Assembly (NCBI RefSeq): GCF_900110115.1
Contig: NZ_FOCM01000006.1
Coordinates: 124,001-188,000 of the forward strand
Length of the DNA stretch: 64,000 bases
Source of the DNA: Palleronia pelagia
GTDB taxonomy: Bacteria > Pseudomonadota > Alphaproteobacteria > Rhodobacterales > Rhodobacteraceae
Reading direction: 5' to 3'
Made by a program: the position numbers and the translations under genes. Numbering within the stretch: position 1 is the stretch's first letter; every line of letters starts with the position of its first letter. Positions 1-9,587 of this stretch are shown here, one piece after another. The notes beneath the pieces were generated by a model, which saw nothing but the letters and a program-made list of their open reading frames with translations, did no database searches and was not told the DNA's origin.

Positions 1-539
1 CTCACGTAGGCTTCGATGGTGGCGTTCTCGTCCTGCATGCCCTGGCCGGACTGCGCACCGGAGCTGTCGCTGGCGGCCATGTCGGTCGTGTCGTCGCTCA
101 TCTCGGTCGAACCGGCGCTGTCGGCCGAGGCCATCTCGGTTTCGTCGCCGGTGCTATCCGAGCTGTCGGCGGCGTTGGCCTGCTGTTCGCTCTCGGCGCT
201 CTGACCGTTCGTGCGGGCGGCATCCATCAGGATCAGCTCGCGCAGGACCAGCTGGTCGACCACGAAGGGAATCAGCTGCTCGGCCGGACGCTGTTGCATC
301 TGCGGCGGCAGCGACTGCACGGCCGCGGTCACGTCGGACGCGGTGATCTCGGTCGTGCCGACGGTCACGATCAGCGGGTCGGCGGCGGTCTCGGCGCCGT
401 CCATCCCCGAGCTGTCCATGGTCTCGGTCTGGGCCGTTTCGGTCTGGTCGCCGCTCATCTCGGCATTGGAATGCTCCTCGGCCAGCACCGGGCCTGCGGC
501 GAGGGTGGCGGCGATTGCGGTCGTCGTCAGAATTTTCAT
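1..539 (-). CDS. Peptidylprolyl isomerase, parvulin/SurA-like, N-terminal part (runs off the window)
   Basis: Only the first 179 codons are in the window; the 3' end lies to the left of base 1. Residues 1-20 form a Sec signal peptide (MKILTTTAIAATLAAGPVLA). Residues 55-110 read ...PLIVTVGTTEITASDVTAAVQSLPP...PFVVDQLVLRELIL..., the usual N-terminal chaperone helix region before a PpiC/rotamase domain in periplasmic parvulins. These proteins help fold outer-membrane and periplasmic proteins. Odd point: residues about 112-169 are a Ser/Asp/Glu/Ala/Thr-rich stretch without one Lys or Arg, inserted inside the helical chaperone region; residues 21-50 have similar composition. The catalytic domain is not visible, so the family call rests on the N-terminal region only. 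Confidence 0.7.
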   Translation of the reverse strand, partial: MKILTTTAIAATLAAGPVLAEEHSNAEMSGDQTETAQTETMDSSGMDGAETAADPLIVTVGTTEITASDVTAAVQSLPPQMQQRPAEQLIPFVVDQLVLRELILMDAARTNGQSAESEQQANAADSSDSTGDETEMASADSAGSTEMSDDTTDMAASDSSGAQSGQGMQDENATIEAYV

Positions 540-674
540 GTCGGATATCCTCCGTTTCGATCAGTTCGGGGGGACAACGGGCACCCCCGGGGCCGGTGTT
601 CCATCACGATGCCCGACCGGCGCTCGACCGCGCACGGACTTCCCTTCGATCCCGCCGCGGCGTAAGGCACTTCC

Positions 675-1904
675 ATGCGCATCGTCCCCCTGTCCCAGGC
701 GCGCGAGCTGCCCCTGTGGCGCAGGCCCGTGACGCTTCTTCTGCTGATGGCGTTCGCCATGCCGCTGGCCTTTGCCACGTGGTCCGCGCTTCTCAACAAT
801 TTCGTGATCGAGGTCGCCGATTTCACCGGGGTCGAGATCGGATGGTTGCACACCGTGCGCGAGATCCCGGGCTTCCTGGCGGTCGGCGTGATCGCGCTGA
901 TCATCTTCATCCGCGAACAGGTGCTGGGCCTCGTGTCCCTGCTGCTGCTGGGCGCGGCCACGGCGATCACGGCCTATTTTCCCAGCCTCGGCGGGATCCT
1001 CACGCTGACCATGCTCAGCTCCATCGGGTTTCACTACTACGAGACCGTGAACCAGAGCCTGCAACTGCAATGGCTGCCGAAGGACCGGGCGCCACAGGTG
1101 CTGGGCTGGCTGGTGGCCGTGGGCTCGGCCGCCGCGCTTCTGAGCTACAGCCTGCTGGTGGTCACGTGGCGCGCTTTCGATCTGAGCTATGCCACCGTCT
1201 ACATGCTGGGCGGCGGCGCGACGGTGCTGATCGCCATCTATTGCATGGTCGCTTTCCCGCAGTTCCAGGCCCCCGACCCGCAGTTGAAGACCTTCGTGCT
1301 GCGCCGCCGCTACTGGCTTTACTACGCGCTGCAGTTCATGTCGGGCGCGCGGCGGCAGATCTTCGTGGTCTTCGCGGCCTTCATGATGGTCGAGCGGTTC
1401 GGCTTCGACGTGCACGAAGTCACGGCGCTGCTGCTGATCAACTTCGTCGCGAACATGATCCTGGCGCCCTTCATGGGCCGCGCGGTGCACCGGTTCGGCG
1501 AACGGGCGACGCTGGGTTTCGAGTATATCGGCCTGATCGTGGTCTTCCTGCTGTATGGCGGGATCTACTATTTCGGCTGGGGCGTGGCGCTGGCCGCGAC
1601 GCTCTACGTGATCGATCACATCTTCTTCGCGCTGGCCTTCGCGCTGAAGACCTATTTCCAGAAGATCGCGGACCCGCGCGATATCGCGCCCACCGCCGCC
1701 GTGGCCTTCACCATCAACCACATCGCGGCCGTGTTCCTGCCCGCGGGGCTGGGTTACCTGTGGGTCGTGTCGCCCGGCGCGGTCTTCGGCCTTGCGGCGG
1801 GCATGGCGGCTACTTCGCTGATGCTGGCGCTGATGATCCCGCGCCACCCCGCGCCGGGGAACGAGACGATCCTGAATCGCCTGGTCCCTGCGCCCGCTGA
1901 ATGA
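675..1904 (+). CDS. MFS permease
   Basis: The 409-residue protein is almost entirely hydrophobic with about 12 membrane-spanning stretches, beginning around residues 18-45 and ending near residue 395. Arg/Asp-rich short loops and overall length fit the major facilitator superfamily. No substrate can be read from the sequence. It is a single gene; upstream is the divergent prolyl isomerase gene, so bases 540-674 must hold both promoters. A family-level call is safe, the substrate is unknown. Confidence 0.8.
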   Translation: MRIVPLSQARELPLWRRPVTLLLLMAFAMPLAFATWSALLNNFVIEVADFTGVEIGWLHTVREIPGFLAVGVIALIIFIREQVLGLVSLLLLGAATAITAYFPSLGGILTLTMLSSIGFHYYETVNQSLQLQWLPKDRAPQVLGWLVAVGSAAALLSYSLLVVTWRAFDLSYATVYMLGGGATVLIAIYCMVAFPQFQAPDPQLKTFVLRRRYWLYYALQFMSGARRQIFVVFAAFMMVERFGFDVHEVTALLLINFVANMILAPFMGRAVHRFGERATLGFEYIGLIVVFLLYGGIYYFGWGVALAATLYVIDHIFFALAFALKTYFQKIADPRDIAPTAAVAFTINHIAAVFLPAGLGYLWVVSPGAVFGLAAGMAATSLMLALMIPRHPAPGNETILNRLVPAPAE

Positions 1905-2013
1905 AGGCGATCCCCGACTTCGACCTCATAGAGCGAAATCGAGCGGCTTGCATCGCGCAGTAGGTGTGCGAGGCTCGATCGCACTCGGACCACAGTCATT
2001 TGGGAGGACGATC

Positions 2014-2805
2014 ATGTTCCGTCATGCGATTTCAATTGCAGCAATTCTGGCTGCCAGTGCGGCCGTGGCACAGGATGCCGGAGAGGGGCCGGCACCAGAG
2101 GTCGACGTCGGCGCGGCCGAGAACCCGTCGACCATTCTCTTCGTCGGTAACAGTTACCTGTATTATGGCGACAGCATCCACAATCACGTGGTCCGGATGG
2201 CGCGCGCGGCCTATCCGGACGGCGACTTTACCTACAAGTCGGCCACGATCTCGGGCGGATACCTTGATCAGCAGGCGCTGGACAGCCATCTTGAGCCCGG
2301 CAACCTGGGGATCGATGAGCCTTTCGACGTGGTCATCCTTCAGGGTCACAGCACGGCCACGACCTCGGACGCGAAGATGGAGCGGTTTACGTCCGCCGTC
2401 GAAACGATGGCCGACAAGATCGAGGCGGCGGGAAGTCAGCCGGCGCTTTACATGACCCCGGCCTACACCGAGGAGCATGGCAGCTACGATCCCGAGATGT
2501 TCGCGGGGATCGACGAAGGCTATACCGAGACCGGCAATGCCAATGGCGCGCTGGTGATCCCGGTCGGGCTGGCATTCGAACTTGCCTATGCCGAGCGGCC
2601 GGACATGGTGCTTCACAAGGAATTCGACGGAAGCCACCCGTCGCAACTGGGCACCTATCTCGCGGCGGCGACGGTCTATGCCGCACTCTACGACGAATCG
2701 GCCGAGGGCAATTCGTACGATTACTACGGAGCGGTTCCCGCCGAAGACGCAGCCTTCCTGCAATCCATCGCCGAACGGGCGGTCGAGACCTACTTCGCCC
2801 GCTGA
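2014..2805 (+). CDS. Secreted SGNH/GDSL-like hydrolase
   Basis: I start the gene at the ATG preceded by GGAGG (bases 2003-2007), giving 263 residues; an in-frame upstream start at 1948 has no ribosome site. Residues 1-19 are a signal peptide (MFRHAISIAAILAASAAVA). The mature protein opens with ILFVGNSYLYYGDSI, where GNS matches the nucleophile block of SGNH hydrolases, and near the end carries DGSHPS, matching the Asp-x-x-His block. It should be a periplasmic or extracellular esterase or deacylase acting on a carbohydrate ester or lipid, but the substrate cannot be inferred. A strong terminator follows directly. Confidence 0.65.
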   Translation: MFRHAISIAAILAASAAVAQDAGEGPAPEVDVGAAENPSTILFVGNSYLYYGDSIHNHVVRMARAAYPDGDFTYKSATISGGYLDQQALDSHLEPGNLGIDEPFDVVILQGHSTATTSDAKMERFTSAVETMADKIEAAGSQPALYMTPAYTEEHGSYDPEMFAGIDEGYTETGNANGALVIPVGLAFELAYAERPDMVLHKEFDGSHPSQLGTYLAAATVYAALYDESAEGNSYDYYGAVPAEDAAFLQSIAERAVETYFAR

Positions 2806-2836
2806 CGGCGCGGGGGCAATCTTTCGTGACAGATCC

Positions 2837-2869
2837 GCGCGCCCGTGGCATTGCCCGGGCGCGCTTCTT
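2837..2869 (+). terminator. Rho-independent terminator after the SGNH hydrolase gene
   Basis: A perfect 9-bp stem (GCGCGCCCG at 2837-2845 with CGGGCGCGC at 2856-2864) and a 10-nt loop are followed by TTCTT. It separates the hydrolase gene from msrA. Confidence 0.75.
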
Positions 2870-2900
2870 ATATGTGTTCACGAGAAGCTAGGAGATTTTC

Positions 2901-3560
2901 ATGTTCCAGATCCTGCGCAAGAAAGCCGAGATGGTGTCGAAGGACGAGGCCCTGACCGGCCGAGAGGCCCCCATCGCCACTGCCGCCACGCATTACGTGC
3001 TCGACCGTCCGTTGACCGCCGACGTGCCCGAGGGCCACGAGGTCGCCGTGTTCGGCATGGGCTGCTTCTGGGGTGTGGAGCGGATGTTCTGGAAGCTGCC
3101 CGGCGTCTGGCTGACAATGGTCGGCTACGCGGGCGGCTATACCCCGAACCCGACCTACGAAGAGGTCTGTACCGGACGCACGGGCCATAACGAGGTCGTG
3201 CGCGTCGTCTACGACCCCGAGGTGATCACCTACGAGGACCTGCTGAAGGTGTTCTGGGAAGGCCACGACCCGACTCAGGGCATGCGGCAGGGTAACGACG
3301 TGGGCACCCAGTATCGCTCGGGCATCTACGCCACGACCGACGCGCAGAAGCAGGCGGCCAAGTCCACCCGCGACACCTTTGCCGAGCGGATGCGCGCCGC
3401 CGGGTTCGGTGAGATCACGACCGAGATCACGGACGCGCCGACCTTCTACTTCGCCGAAGGCTATCATCAGCAGTACCTGGCCAAGAATCCCGGCGGCTAT
3501 TGCGGGATCGGCGGCACCGGCGTGACCTGCCCGATCGGCACCGGCTTGCCCGCGACCTGA
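2901..3560 (+). CDS. msrA: Peptide methionine sulfoxide reductase MsrA
   Basis: Reduces methionine-S-sulfoxide in proteins and free methionine, using thioredoxin as electron donor. The hallmark GCFWG motif lies at residues 54-58, with Cys55 as the catalytic residue. The family pattern continues with [22 protein letters not shown] and [18 protein letters not shown]. Two further cysteines near the C-terminus (about 200 and 210, in [13 protein letters not shown]) fit the resolving cysteines. The 219-residue length is normal. The start is supported by AGGAGA six bases upstream. There is no MsrB next to it; the gene is flanked by terminators on both sides and therefore is a single transcription unit. 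Confidence 0.95.
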   Translation: MFQILRKKAEMVSKDEALTGREAPIATAATHYVLDRPLTADVPEGHEVAVFGMGCFWGVERMFWKLPGVWLTMVGYAGGYTPNPTYEEVCTGRTGHNEVVRVVYDPEVITYEDLLKVFWEGHDPTQGMRQGNDVGTQYRSGIYATTDAQKQAAKSTRDTFAERMRAAGFGEITTEITDAPTFYFAEGYHQQYLAKNPGGYCGIGGTGVTCPIGTGLPAT

Positions 3561-3591
3561 CGGCGCCCCACGAGGCGACACTTGCTACGAC

Positions 3592-3622
3592 GCCGCGCGA
3601 GGGAAGCTTCGCGCGGCTTTTT
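3592..3622 (+). terminator. Rho-independent terminator after msrA
   Basis: Perfect 9-bp stem GCCGCGCGA (3592-3600) with TCGCGCGGC (3609-3617), an 8-nt loop, then TTTTT at 3618-3622. Confidence 0.9.
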
Positions 3623-3729
3623 CGTGCCCGCCGATACGGTTGCAAGGTCGCGTCTTCGGAACCGCGGCGCGTGCGCTGCGGTTCTGACCGGACACACGAT
3701 CATCGTTCGCAGGCGCTCGGGAGGCGGCA

Positions 3730-5337
3730 TTGGAAGACGTTCAGCAGGCAATCACCGGTTTGGACATCGGGGTCATCGCCGCCTATTTCGGCGTGGTCAT
3801 CCTGATCGGCGTCTGGGTGTCCAAGCGCACCTCGTCCAGCGACGACCTGTTTCTTGCCGGGCGATCGCTGGGCTGGGCGGCCATCGGATTTTCGCTGTTC
3901 GCCTCGAACATCTCGTCCTCGACGCTCATCGGTCTGACGGGCTCGGCCTATACCACGGGTATCGCACCCTCGGCCTACGAGTGGATGGCGGGCATCCCGC
4001 TGCTGATCATGGCCTTCGTCTTCGCGCCGATCTTCCTGAAATCGAAGATCACAACAACGCCCGAGTATCTCGACCGCCGCTACAGCCGGCGCACGCGGCT
4101 GTATTTCTCGGGCCTGACGATCTTTTTCACGGTCGTGGTCGATTGCGCCGGCGGGCTTTACGCGGGGGGGCTGGTGCTGAACACCTTCTTCCCAAACGTG
4201 CCGCTCTGGGCCAGTTCGCTGGCGATCGGGCTTTTCGCCGGGATCTACACGGCGGCGGGCGGCCTGAAGGCAGTCGTCTATACCGACGTACTGCAGGCCG
4301 TGGTCCTGATCGGCGGCTCGGCGATTCTGGCCTTCGTGATGTTCGCGCAGCTGGATTTCTCGTTCGCCGAGATCCGCGAGAGCGTGCCGAACGAGAACCA
4401 CCTGAGCATGGTGCTGCCGTTGTCGAACGAGACGCTGCCCTGGCCTGGCCTGTTCTTCGGCGTGTCGCTGCTGGGCTTCTGGTACTGGGTCACCAACCAG
4501 TACATCGTGCAGCGCATTCTGGGCGCCCGGTCGCTGCCCGACGCGCAGTGGGGCGCAATCCTGGGGGGCATGCTGAAGATCCTGCCGCTGTTTATCATGG
4601 TGTTTCCCGGCGCCATGGCCACCGCGATCCTGCCGGATATCGAGACGGCGGACCGGGTGTTCCCGATCATGATCACCGAGCTCTTGCCCGCCGGCCTGAC
4701 GGGGCTGGTGCTGGCGGGGCTTATCGCCGCCATCATGTCCAGCGTCGATTCCACGCTGAACTCGTCCTCGACCCTCCTTATCCACGATTTCGTCACCAAG
4801 CCCGAGCAGGAAATCGAGGACAGCAAGCGCAAGCGCTACGGCACCTACGCCACGCTTGGCTTCATGGTGGCGGCGATCATCTGGGCGCCGCTGATCCAGT
4901 TCGCGGGCGGGCTGTGGTCCTACCTGCAACAGATGTTCTCGATCCTCGTGCCGCCGCTGGTGGTGCTGTTCGTCATGGGCGCGCTGTCGCGGATCGGGAC
5001 CGAGAAGGGCGGCTTCTACACTTTGATCTTCGGCCACACGCTGGGCGCGGTGCTGTTCTGCCTCGGCAATGCCGGTGTGATGGGCCTGTTCGGGGCCGAG
5101 CCGATCTGGCCGCTGCATTTCACCATCAACGTGGCCGTGGTCACAGTGCTCTGCCTGCTTTTCTACGTGGGCGTCAGCCTGGTGACCGACAAGAAGGACA
5201 TCGACGAGCAGGTGATGTGGCGCCGCGGCATGGCGCTGGAGGACGCGGCCTACGATCAGCCCTGGTACTTGGATATCCGCTGGCACGCGCTTGTCCTGGC
5301 GGTCGCGATGGCGGCGGTGCTGTTCGTCTTCTGGTGA
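3730..5337 (+). CDS. Sodium/solute symporter, SSS (SLC5) family
   Basis: This is a 535-residue polytopic inner-membrane protein with about 14 helices. The N-terminal part (about residues 15-70) reads [28 protein letters not shown], the start typical of SSS transporters, followed by [21 protein letters not shown] and later [26 protein letters not shown], which is the sodium-site region of helix 8. It resembles SGLT-type sugar symporters more than proline permeases, but the substrate is not certain. The start is a TTG preceded by GGGAGG; translation further upstream has no ribosome site. It is probably monocistronic or weakly linked to prmA, 76 bp downstream. Confidence 0.85.
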   Translation: MEDVQQAITGLDIGVIAAYFGVVILIGVWVSKRTSSSDDLFLAGRSLGWAAIGFSLFASNISSSTLIGLTGSAYTTGIAPSAYEWMAGIPLLIMAFVFAPIFLKSKITTTPEYLDRRYSRRTRLYFSGLTIFFTVVVDCAGGLYAGGLVLNTFFPNVPLWASSLAIGLFAGIYTAAGGLKAVVYTDVLQAVVLIGGSAILAFVMFAQLDFSFAEIRESVPNENHLSMVLPLSNETLPWPGLFFGVSLLGFWYWVTNQYIVQRILGARSLPDAQWGAILGGMLKILPLFIMVFPGAMATAILPDIETADRVFPIMITELLPAGLTGLVLAGLIAAIMSSVDSTLNSSSTLLIHDFVTKPEQEIEDSKRKRYGTYATLGFMVAAIIWAPLIQFAGGLWSYLQQMFSILVPPLVVLFVMGALSRIGTEKGGFYTLIFGHTLGAVLFCLGNAGVMGLFGAEPIWPLHFTINVAVVTVLCLLFYVGVSLVTDKKDIDEQVMWRRGMALEDAAYDQPWYLDIRWHALVLAVAMAAVLFVFW

Positions 5338-5413
5338 CGGCTTGGACTTGCTGCGGCGGGGCAATCGTGGAATGGGAAGGCGCCCCTGACCGCGCCCGAC
5401 CGGAGCTTGCCCC

Positions 5414-6283
5414 ATGCCGACCTTCACCGCGCTGACCACCCTTCCCGATGCCGACAATGCCCGCGCGCTGGGCGAGGCGATGGAGCGGATGGACCCCGAG
5501 CCCACGGGCGTCGGCGTCTTCGAGATGGAGGACGACAGCGGCCTGTGGGAGGTTGGCGCCTATTTCGAGGCCGCGCCGGACCGGGCAGCGCTGGCGGTGC
5601 TGGAAGCGGCGTTCGACACCCGGCCCTTCGTCGTCAGCGAACTGCCCGAGGTCGACTGGGTGGCCAAGGTGCGCCGCGAACTGGCCCCGGTCGAGGCCGG
5701 GCGGTTCTGGCTCTACGGCAGCCACGACGCCGACAACCTGCCCGAGGACCGCGTGGCCCTGCTGGTGGATGCCGCCATGGCCTTCGGCACCGGCCATCAC
5801 GGCACAACTCGCGGATGTCTCGAGGCGCTGGACAAGCTACTCGCCGAAGGGGTCACCTGCCGCAACGTGGTCGATATCGGCTGCGGCACCGCCGTCCTGG
5901 CCATGGCCGCCGCGCGTGTCTGGCCCGACCATCCCGTTCTGGCCAGCGATATCGACGCCGTGGCGGTGGACGTGGCGCGGGCAAATGTGGCGCTGAATGG
6001 GCTGAATGGCAGGGTGGACTGTGTCGAGGCCATGGGATTCGACACCGCCGACATCGCCGCACGCGCGCCCTTCGACCTGGTCTTCGCCAATATTCTAAAG
6101 GGCCCGCTGGTGGCCCTGGCGCCCGACGTGGCGCGGCACGCCGATTCGGGCGCTTTCGTGATCCTGTCGGGCATCCTGAACCCGCAGGCAGACGAGGTGG
6201 TCGAGGTTTATGCACGCAACGGGATCAATCTGGTCGACCGCCGCGTGATTGGTGACTGGACGACGCTGACCCTGCGCGCCTGA
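5414..6283 (+). CDS. prmA: Ribosomal protein L11 methyltransferase PrmA
   Basis: Trimethylates ribosomal protein L11 in the cytoplasm using S-adenosylmethionine. The 289-residue protein has an N-terminal substrate-recognition domain, then the conserved block MAFGTGHHGTTRGCLEAL, the SAM-binding loop VVDIGCGTAVLAMAAA (about residues 152-167), and the catalytic-loop motif FANILKGPL where most PrmA proteins carry N-I-L-A-x-P-L. Gly-Thr-Gly-His-His and Asp-Ile-Gly-Cys-Gly-Thr are both exact. No operon partner is evident. Confidence 0.93.
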   Translation: MPTFTALTTLPDADNARALGEAMERMDPEPTGVGVFEMEDDSGLWEVGAYFEAAPDRAALAVLEAAFDTRPFVVSELPEVDWVAKVRRELAPVEAGRFWLYGSHDADNLPEDRVALLVDAAMAFGTGHHGTTRGCLEALDKLLAEGVTCRNVVDIGCGTAVLAMAAARVWPDHPVLASDIDAVAVDVARANVALNGLNGRVDCVEAMGFDTADIAARAPFDLVFANILKGPLVALAPDVARHADSGAFVILSGILNPQADEVVEVYARNGINLVDRRVIGDWTTLTLRA

Positions 6284-6416
6284 GCCGGGAAAGCGCCCGG
6301 TTTTGGTCTCGAAGGGCCCGATTTTCGCCAGATTAGCCTGATTTGCCGCATTCCTGCCACATCCCGGGTCGATATCACTGCGCGTCGGTGGGGGCCGACA
6401 ACCGGGATGCTGCAAG

Positions 6417-6797
6417 ATGGCTTACTTGACCGAAGCGAATTTCGATAGCCGCTCGAAGCGGATCATCAAGAACGCCAAGATCGCCAAGCGCGGTCGGATT
6501 CACACGATCACCGAAGACGGGCTGATCATCAGCCGTCCGCGCCGCGTGCGCCGCGAACTGCCGCTGGTGGGCCTCATGCGCATCGCGCTTGCCCTGTGGG
6601 CGTTCAAGGCGCTGGCGATCCTGAACCTGGGCACGGCCGACTACCTGGCGCGCGTCGAGACGCTGGCCGGCGGAAACAGCGTCGACCAGACGGCGGCGTT
6701 CGTGCTGAACGGCGACGCGCTGACGCTAGCGGTGGTCGATCTGGTCCAGCGCGGCATGAACATCCTGCAAGCGATGGAACTGGCGGCGATCTTCTGA
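6417..6797 (+). CDS. Conserved small protein of unknown function
   Basis: I do not recognise this 126-residue protein. The first 50 residues are strongly basic (many Lys/Arg, e.g. SRSKRIIKNAKIAKRGRI), followed by a hydrophobic stretch at about residues 52-72 (LVGLMRIALALWAFKALAIL) that could be one membrane helix, and a C-terminal part rich in Ala/Leu. Coding potential is supported by codon use like its neighbours and by a hairpin just after its stop. It could be a membrane-anchored nucleic-acid or lipid-binding protein, but that is speculation. Confidence 0.6.
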   Translation: MAYLTEANFDSRSKRIIKNAKIAKRGRIHTITEDGLIISRPRRVRRELPLVGLMRIALALWAFKALAILNLGTADYLARVETLAGGNSVDQTAAFVLNGDALTLAVVDLVQRGMNILQAMELAAIF

Positions 6798-6815
6798 AGG
6801 GAATGATCGCGCCGG

Positions 6816-6847
6816 GGAAGGCTGCGCGGTGGGGCGCGCAGCCTTCC
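6816..6847. terminator. Hairpin between convergent genes, possible two-way terminator
   Basis: A perfect 12-bp stem (GGAAGGCTGCGC at 6816-6827 with GCGCAGCCTTCC at 6836-6847) and 8-nt loop lie between the 3' ends of the small hypothetical gene and the DUF1127 gene. Neither side has a T-tract, so termination may be weak or Rho-assisted. Confidence 0.55.
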
Positions 6848-6865
6848 AAATGGTGCGGGCTGCCC

Positions 6866-7069
6866 TCAGATGCGGCGGCCCATGGCGCGAATGTCCTCGC
6901 GCGTGAGACCGATATCGAACAGCTCTTCGTCGGTCAGGCTGGACAGAACCTTCTGGGTCTTGCGAACACGGGTGGCGTCCACAGCGGCGTAGGCCAGACG
7001 CACGAGATAGGTGGCGATGCGGGTGCTGAGCGCTTCACCTGTGGGGCGGGACATGTCGTAGATTGCCAT
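6866..7069 (-). CDS. DUF1127 small protein
   Basis: A 67-residue protein ending in SSLTDEELFDIGLTREDIRAMGRRI, the C-terminal motif of DUF1127 proteins. Several alphaproteobacterial members are known to bind RNA or influence phosphate and small-RNA metabolism, so a regulatory role is plausible. I use the ATG of MAIYDMSRPT with GAAGGAA upstream; a longer in-frame start at 7156 would add an unrelated-looking, Cys- and Arg-rich 29-residue tail and has no ribosome site. Confidence 0.8.
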   Translation of the reverse strand: MAIYDMSRPTGEALSTRIATYLVRLAYAAVDATRVRKTQKVLSSLTDEELFDIGLTREDIRAMGRRI

Positions 7070-7385
7070 CGTTACATTCCTTCTATCGACGGACTTACAG
7101 AGCGGTTCGGCCATGCAGAACGGATCGCGCCTATTACTTGAGCAGCCGGCGAACAATCCGGTTTTTTCGCATGGCAGATATGCTCGGATTGCATGACGTT
7201 TCCGCCGGGTAAGCGGTCGTTTTCATGCTCTTTTTCAGCCGTTTATGACCGGTTCATTGACGCCTCCGCGATATTTCGCGGCTGTCGCTTTGCGGGCACA
7301 GCGCACCGGTCCCGCCCGCATCGACCTTGGCGCATGTTCGCGTTTCGTGCTACGTGCCGTGTAACAAGCGGGAAGGGCAGGCAGG
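7070..7385. other. Divergent promoter region between the DUF1127 gene and ruvC
   Basis: These 316 bases hold no convincing gene. The stretch must contain the promoters of both flanking operons. The only recognisable element is a LexA-box-like sequence at 7336-7350. Confidence 0.6.
7336..7350 (+). promoter_or_regulatory. LexA-box-like site upstream of ruvC
   Basis: The sequence GTTC-GCGTTTC-GTGC differs at one base from the alphaproteobacterial SOS box GTTC-N7-GTTC and lies 35 bp before the ruvC start. Function is inferred from position and family knowledge only. Confidence 0.35.
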
Positions 7386-7883
7386 ATGCGGATACTGGGC
7401 GTCGATCCGGGGCTTCAGACCATGGGCTGGGGGGTGATCGAGGTTGATGGCTCGCGCCTGCGGCACGTGGCCAACGGCCATTGCACCTCCGAGACCGGCA
7501 CAGCGCTGGGATTGCGGCTGATGGGGCTGCATCGGCAGCTGACCGATCTGCTTGTCTCGCACGCGCCCGACACCGCCGCGATCGAGCAGACTTTCGTGAA
7601 CCGCGACGGTGCCGGCACGCTCAAGCTGGGGCAGGCCCGGGGCGTGGCGCTGCTGGCGCTGGCGCAGTCCGGGGTCGAGGTGGGCGAATACGCCCCCAAC
7701 ACCGTCAAGAAGACCGTCGTGGGCGTGGGCCACGCCGACAAGCGCCAGGTCGAGCACATGGTTAAGATGCAGCTTCCCGGCGCGGTGCCCGCGGGCGCCG
7801 ATGCCGCCGATGCGCTGGCCATCGCGCTCTGCCACGCGTTTCACCTGCAGGGCGCGCGGGCCATGGCGCGGGCGCGGGCATGA
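7386..7883 (+). CDS. ruvC: Holliday junction endonuclease RuvC
   Basis: Dimeric magnesium-dependent nuclease that cuts Holliday junctions symmetrically at the end of recombination repair. The four catalytic acids can be seen: Asp7 in [11 protein letters not shown], Glu67 in AAIEQTF, and Asp139 and Asp142 in [14 protein letters not shown]. The 165-residue length is normal. It is the first gene of ruvC-ruvA-ruvB; its stop overlaps the ruvA start by four bases, indicating translational coupling. Confidence 0.97.
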   Translation: MRILGVDPGLQTMGWGVIEVDGSRLRHVANGHCTSETGTALGLRLMGLHRQLTDLLVSHAPDTAAIEQTFVNRDGAGTLKLGQARGVALLALAQSGVEVGEYAPNTVKKTVVGVGHADKRQVEHMVKMQLPGAVPAGADAADALAIALCHAFHLQGARAMARARA

Positions 7884-8545
7884 TCGGGCGGCTGGCCGGG
7901 CGGCTGATCCTGCGGGGCAGCGATCACGTGATGATTGACGTGGGCGGTGTCGGCTACGTCGTCTACGTCAACGAACGCACGCTGGCCGCGCTGCCCGGCG
8001 CGGGCGAGGCCGCGGCGCTTTATACCGATCTGCTGGTGCGCGAGGACCTGTTGCAGCTGTTCGGCTTCCTCACGCCGGTGGAAAAGGAATGGCACCGCTT
8101 GCTGATGGGTGTGCAGGGAATCGGCGCAAAGGCCTCCATGGCGATTCTCGGCGCGCTGGGCCCCGATGGCGTCAGCCGCGCTATCGCGCTGGGCGATGCG
8201 GCGGCGGTGCGCACGGCGCCGGGGGTGGGGCCAAAGATTGCCCAGCGGCTGGTGAACGAGCTGAAGGACAAGGCGCCCGCCGTCATGGCCATGGGGGCCG
8301 GGCCCGTGGCCAATGCCCCCGCCGCGCCCGCCGATCCGGACCCCGTCATCGCGCCCGACAGCCCGCCGCCCGCGTCGGCCCCGGCCAGCAGCGCGGGCGC
8401 CCAGGCCGAGGCGCTGTCGGCGCTGGCCAACCTGGGCTACGCCCCCGCCGACGCCGCCCGCGCGGTGACCGAGGCCGCGGGTGACGGCGCCGACGATACC
8501 TCGTCGCTGATCCGCGCCGCCCTGAAACGGCTGGCCCCGGCATGA
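7880..8545 (+). CDS. ruvA: Holliday junction DNA-binding protein RuvA
   Basis: Forms the tetramer that binds the Holliday junction and recruits RuvB. Domain I starts [30 protein letters not shown]; the two helix-hairpin-helix segments ([20 protein letters not shown] and [21 protein letters not shown]) occupy about residues 73-135. An Ala/Pro-rich linker (about 140-175) leads to the C-terminal RuvB-binding domain ([22 protein letters not shown]). At 221 residues it is slightly longer than usual because of the linker. It overlaps both ruvC and ruvB. Confidence 0.96.
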   Translation: MIGRLAGRLILRGSDHVMIDVGGVGYVVYVNERTLAALPGAGEAAALYTDLLVREDLLQLFGFLTPVEKEWHRLLMGVQGIGAKASMAILGALGPDGVSRAIALGDAAAVRTAPGVGPKIAQRLVNELKDKAPAVMAMGAGPVANAPAAPADPDPVIAPDSPPPASAPASSAGAQAEALSALANLGYAPADAARAVTEAAGDGADDTSSLIRAALKRLAPA

Positions 8546-9570
8546 CCGACATACCCGATCCCGCGCTGCGCCCCGACCGGCTGCCCGACGATGACGGCCC
8601 CGCGCTGCGGCCGCAGTCTCTGGATGCCTTCACCGGGCAGGCCGAGGCGCGGGCCAACCTGAAGGTCTTCATCGAAAGCGCCCGGATGCGCGAGCGGGCG
8701 ATGGATCACGCGCTGTTCCACGGCCCTCCGGGCCTGGGCAAGACCACGTTGGCGCAGATCGTCGCGCGCGAGCTTGGCGTGAACTTCAAGATGACCAGCG
8801 GGCCGGTGCTGGCCAAGGCGGGCGACCTGGCGGCGATCCTGACCAATCTCGACGCGCGCGACGTGCTGTTCATCGACGAGATCCATCGCTTGAACCCGGT
8901 GGTCGAGGAAATTCTCTATCCCGCGCTCGAGGATTTCGAGTTGGACCTCGTGATCGGCGAGGGGCCGGCCGCACGCTCGGTCCGGATCGAGCTTCAGCCC
9001 TTCACGCTGGTGGGGGCGACCACCCGGCTGGGCCTGCTGACCACACCCCTGCGCGACCGGTTCGGCATCCCGGTCCGGCTGCAATTCTATACCGTGGAGG
9101 AACTGTCGGACATCGTGGCGCGCGGCGCGCGGATGATGGGGGTCGCTGCAGATGCCGACGGCGTGCGCGAGATCGCGGCGCGGGCGCGGGGCACGCCACG
9201 GATCGCCGGTCGGCTGCTGCGCCGGGTGGTGGATTTCGCGCTGGTCGATGGCGACGGGCGGATCACCCGCGCCCTAGCTGACGATGCGCTGACGCGGCTG
9301 GGCGTGGACCGGATCGGTCTCGACGGCGCGGACCGGCGATACCTGAAGCTGATCGCGGAGCACTACCAGGGCGGCCCGGTGGGAATCGAAACGCTGTCGG
9401 CGGCGTTGAGCGAAAGCCGCGACGCGCTGGAGGAAGTGATCGAGCCCTACCTGCTCCAGCAGGGTCTTATTCAGCGCACGCCGCGGGGGCGGATGCTGAC
9501 GCAGGGGGCATGGACCCATCTGGGCCTGCCGCGCCCGCGCAGTGACGTGGGCGGCGACCTGTTCGACTGA
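8542..9570 (+). CDS. ruvB: Holliday junction branch migration ATPase RuvB
   Basis: AAA+ motor that drives branch migration with RuvA. The 342-residue protein has Walker [10 protein letters not shown] at residues 61-69 and Walker B around FIDEIH (residues 110-115), the sensor [18 protein letters not shown], and the C-terminal winged-helix block [17 protein letters not shown]. All RuvB hallmarks are present. Its start overlaps ruvA by four bases, and its 3' end is only 17 bp from a convergent gene. Confidence 0.97.
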   Translation: MTDIPDPALRPDRLPDDDGPALRPQSLDAFTGQAEARANLKVFIESARMRERAMDHALFHGPPGLGKTTLAQIVARELGVNFKMTSGPVLAKAGDLAAILTNLDARDVLFIDEIHRLNPVVEEILYPALEDFELDLVIGEGPAARSVRIELQPFTLVGATTRLGLLTTPLRDRFGIPVRLQFYTVEELSDIVARGARMMGVAADADGVREIAARARGTPRIAGRLLRRVVDFALVDGDGRITRALADDALTRLGVDRIGLDGADRRYLKLIAEHYQGGPVGIETLSAALSESRDALEEVIEPYLLQQGLIQRTPRGRMLTQGAWTHLGLPRPRSDVGGDLFD

Positions 9571-9587
9571 CCGGGCCTCGGGGGTCT

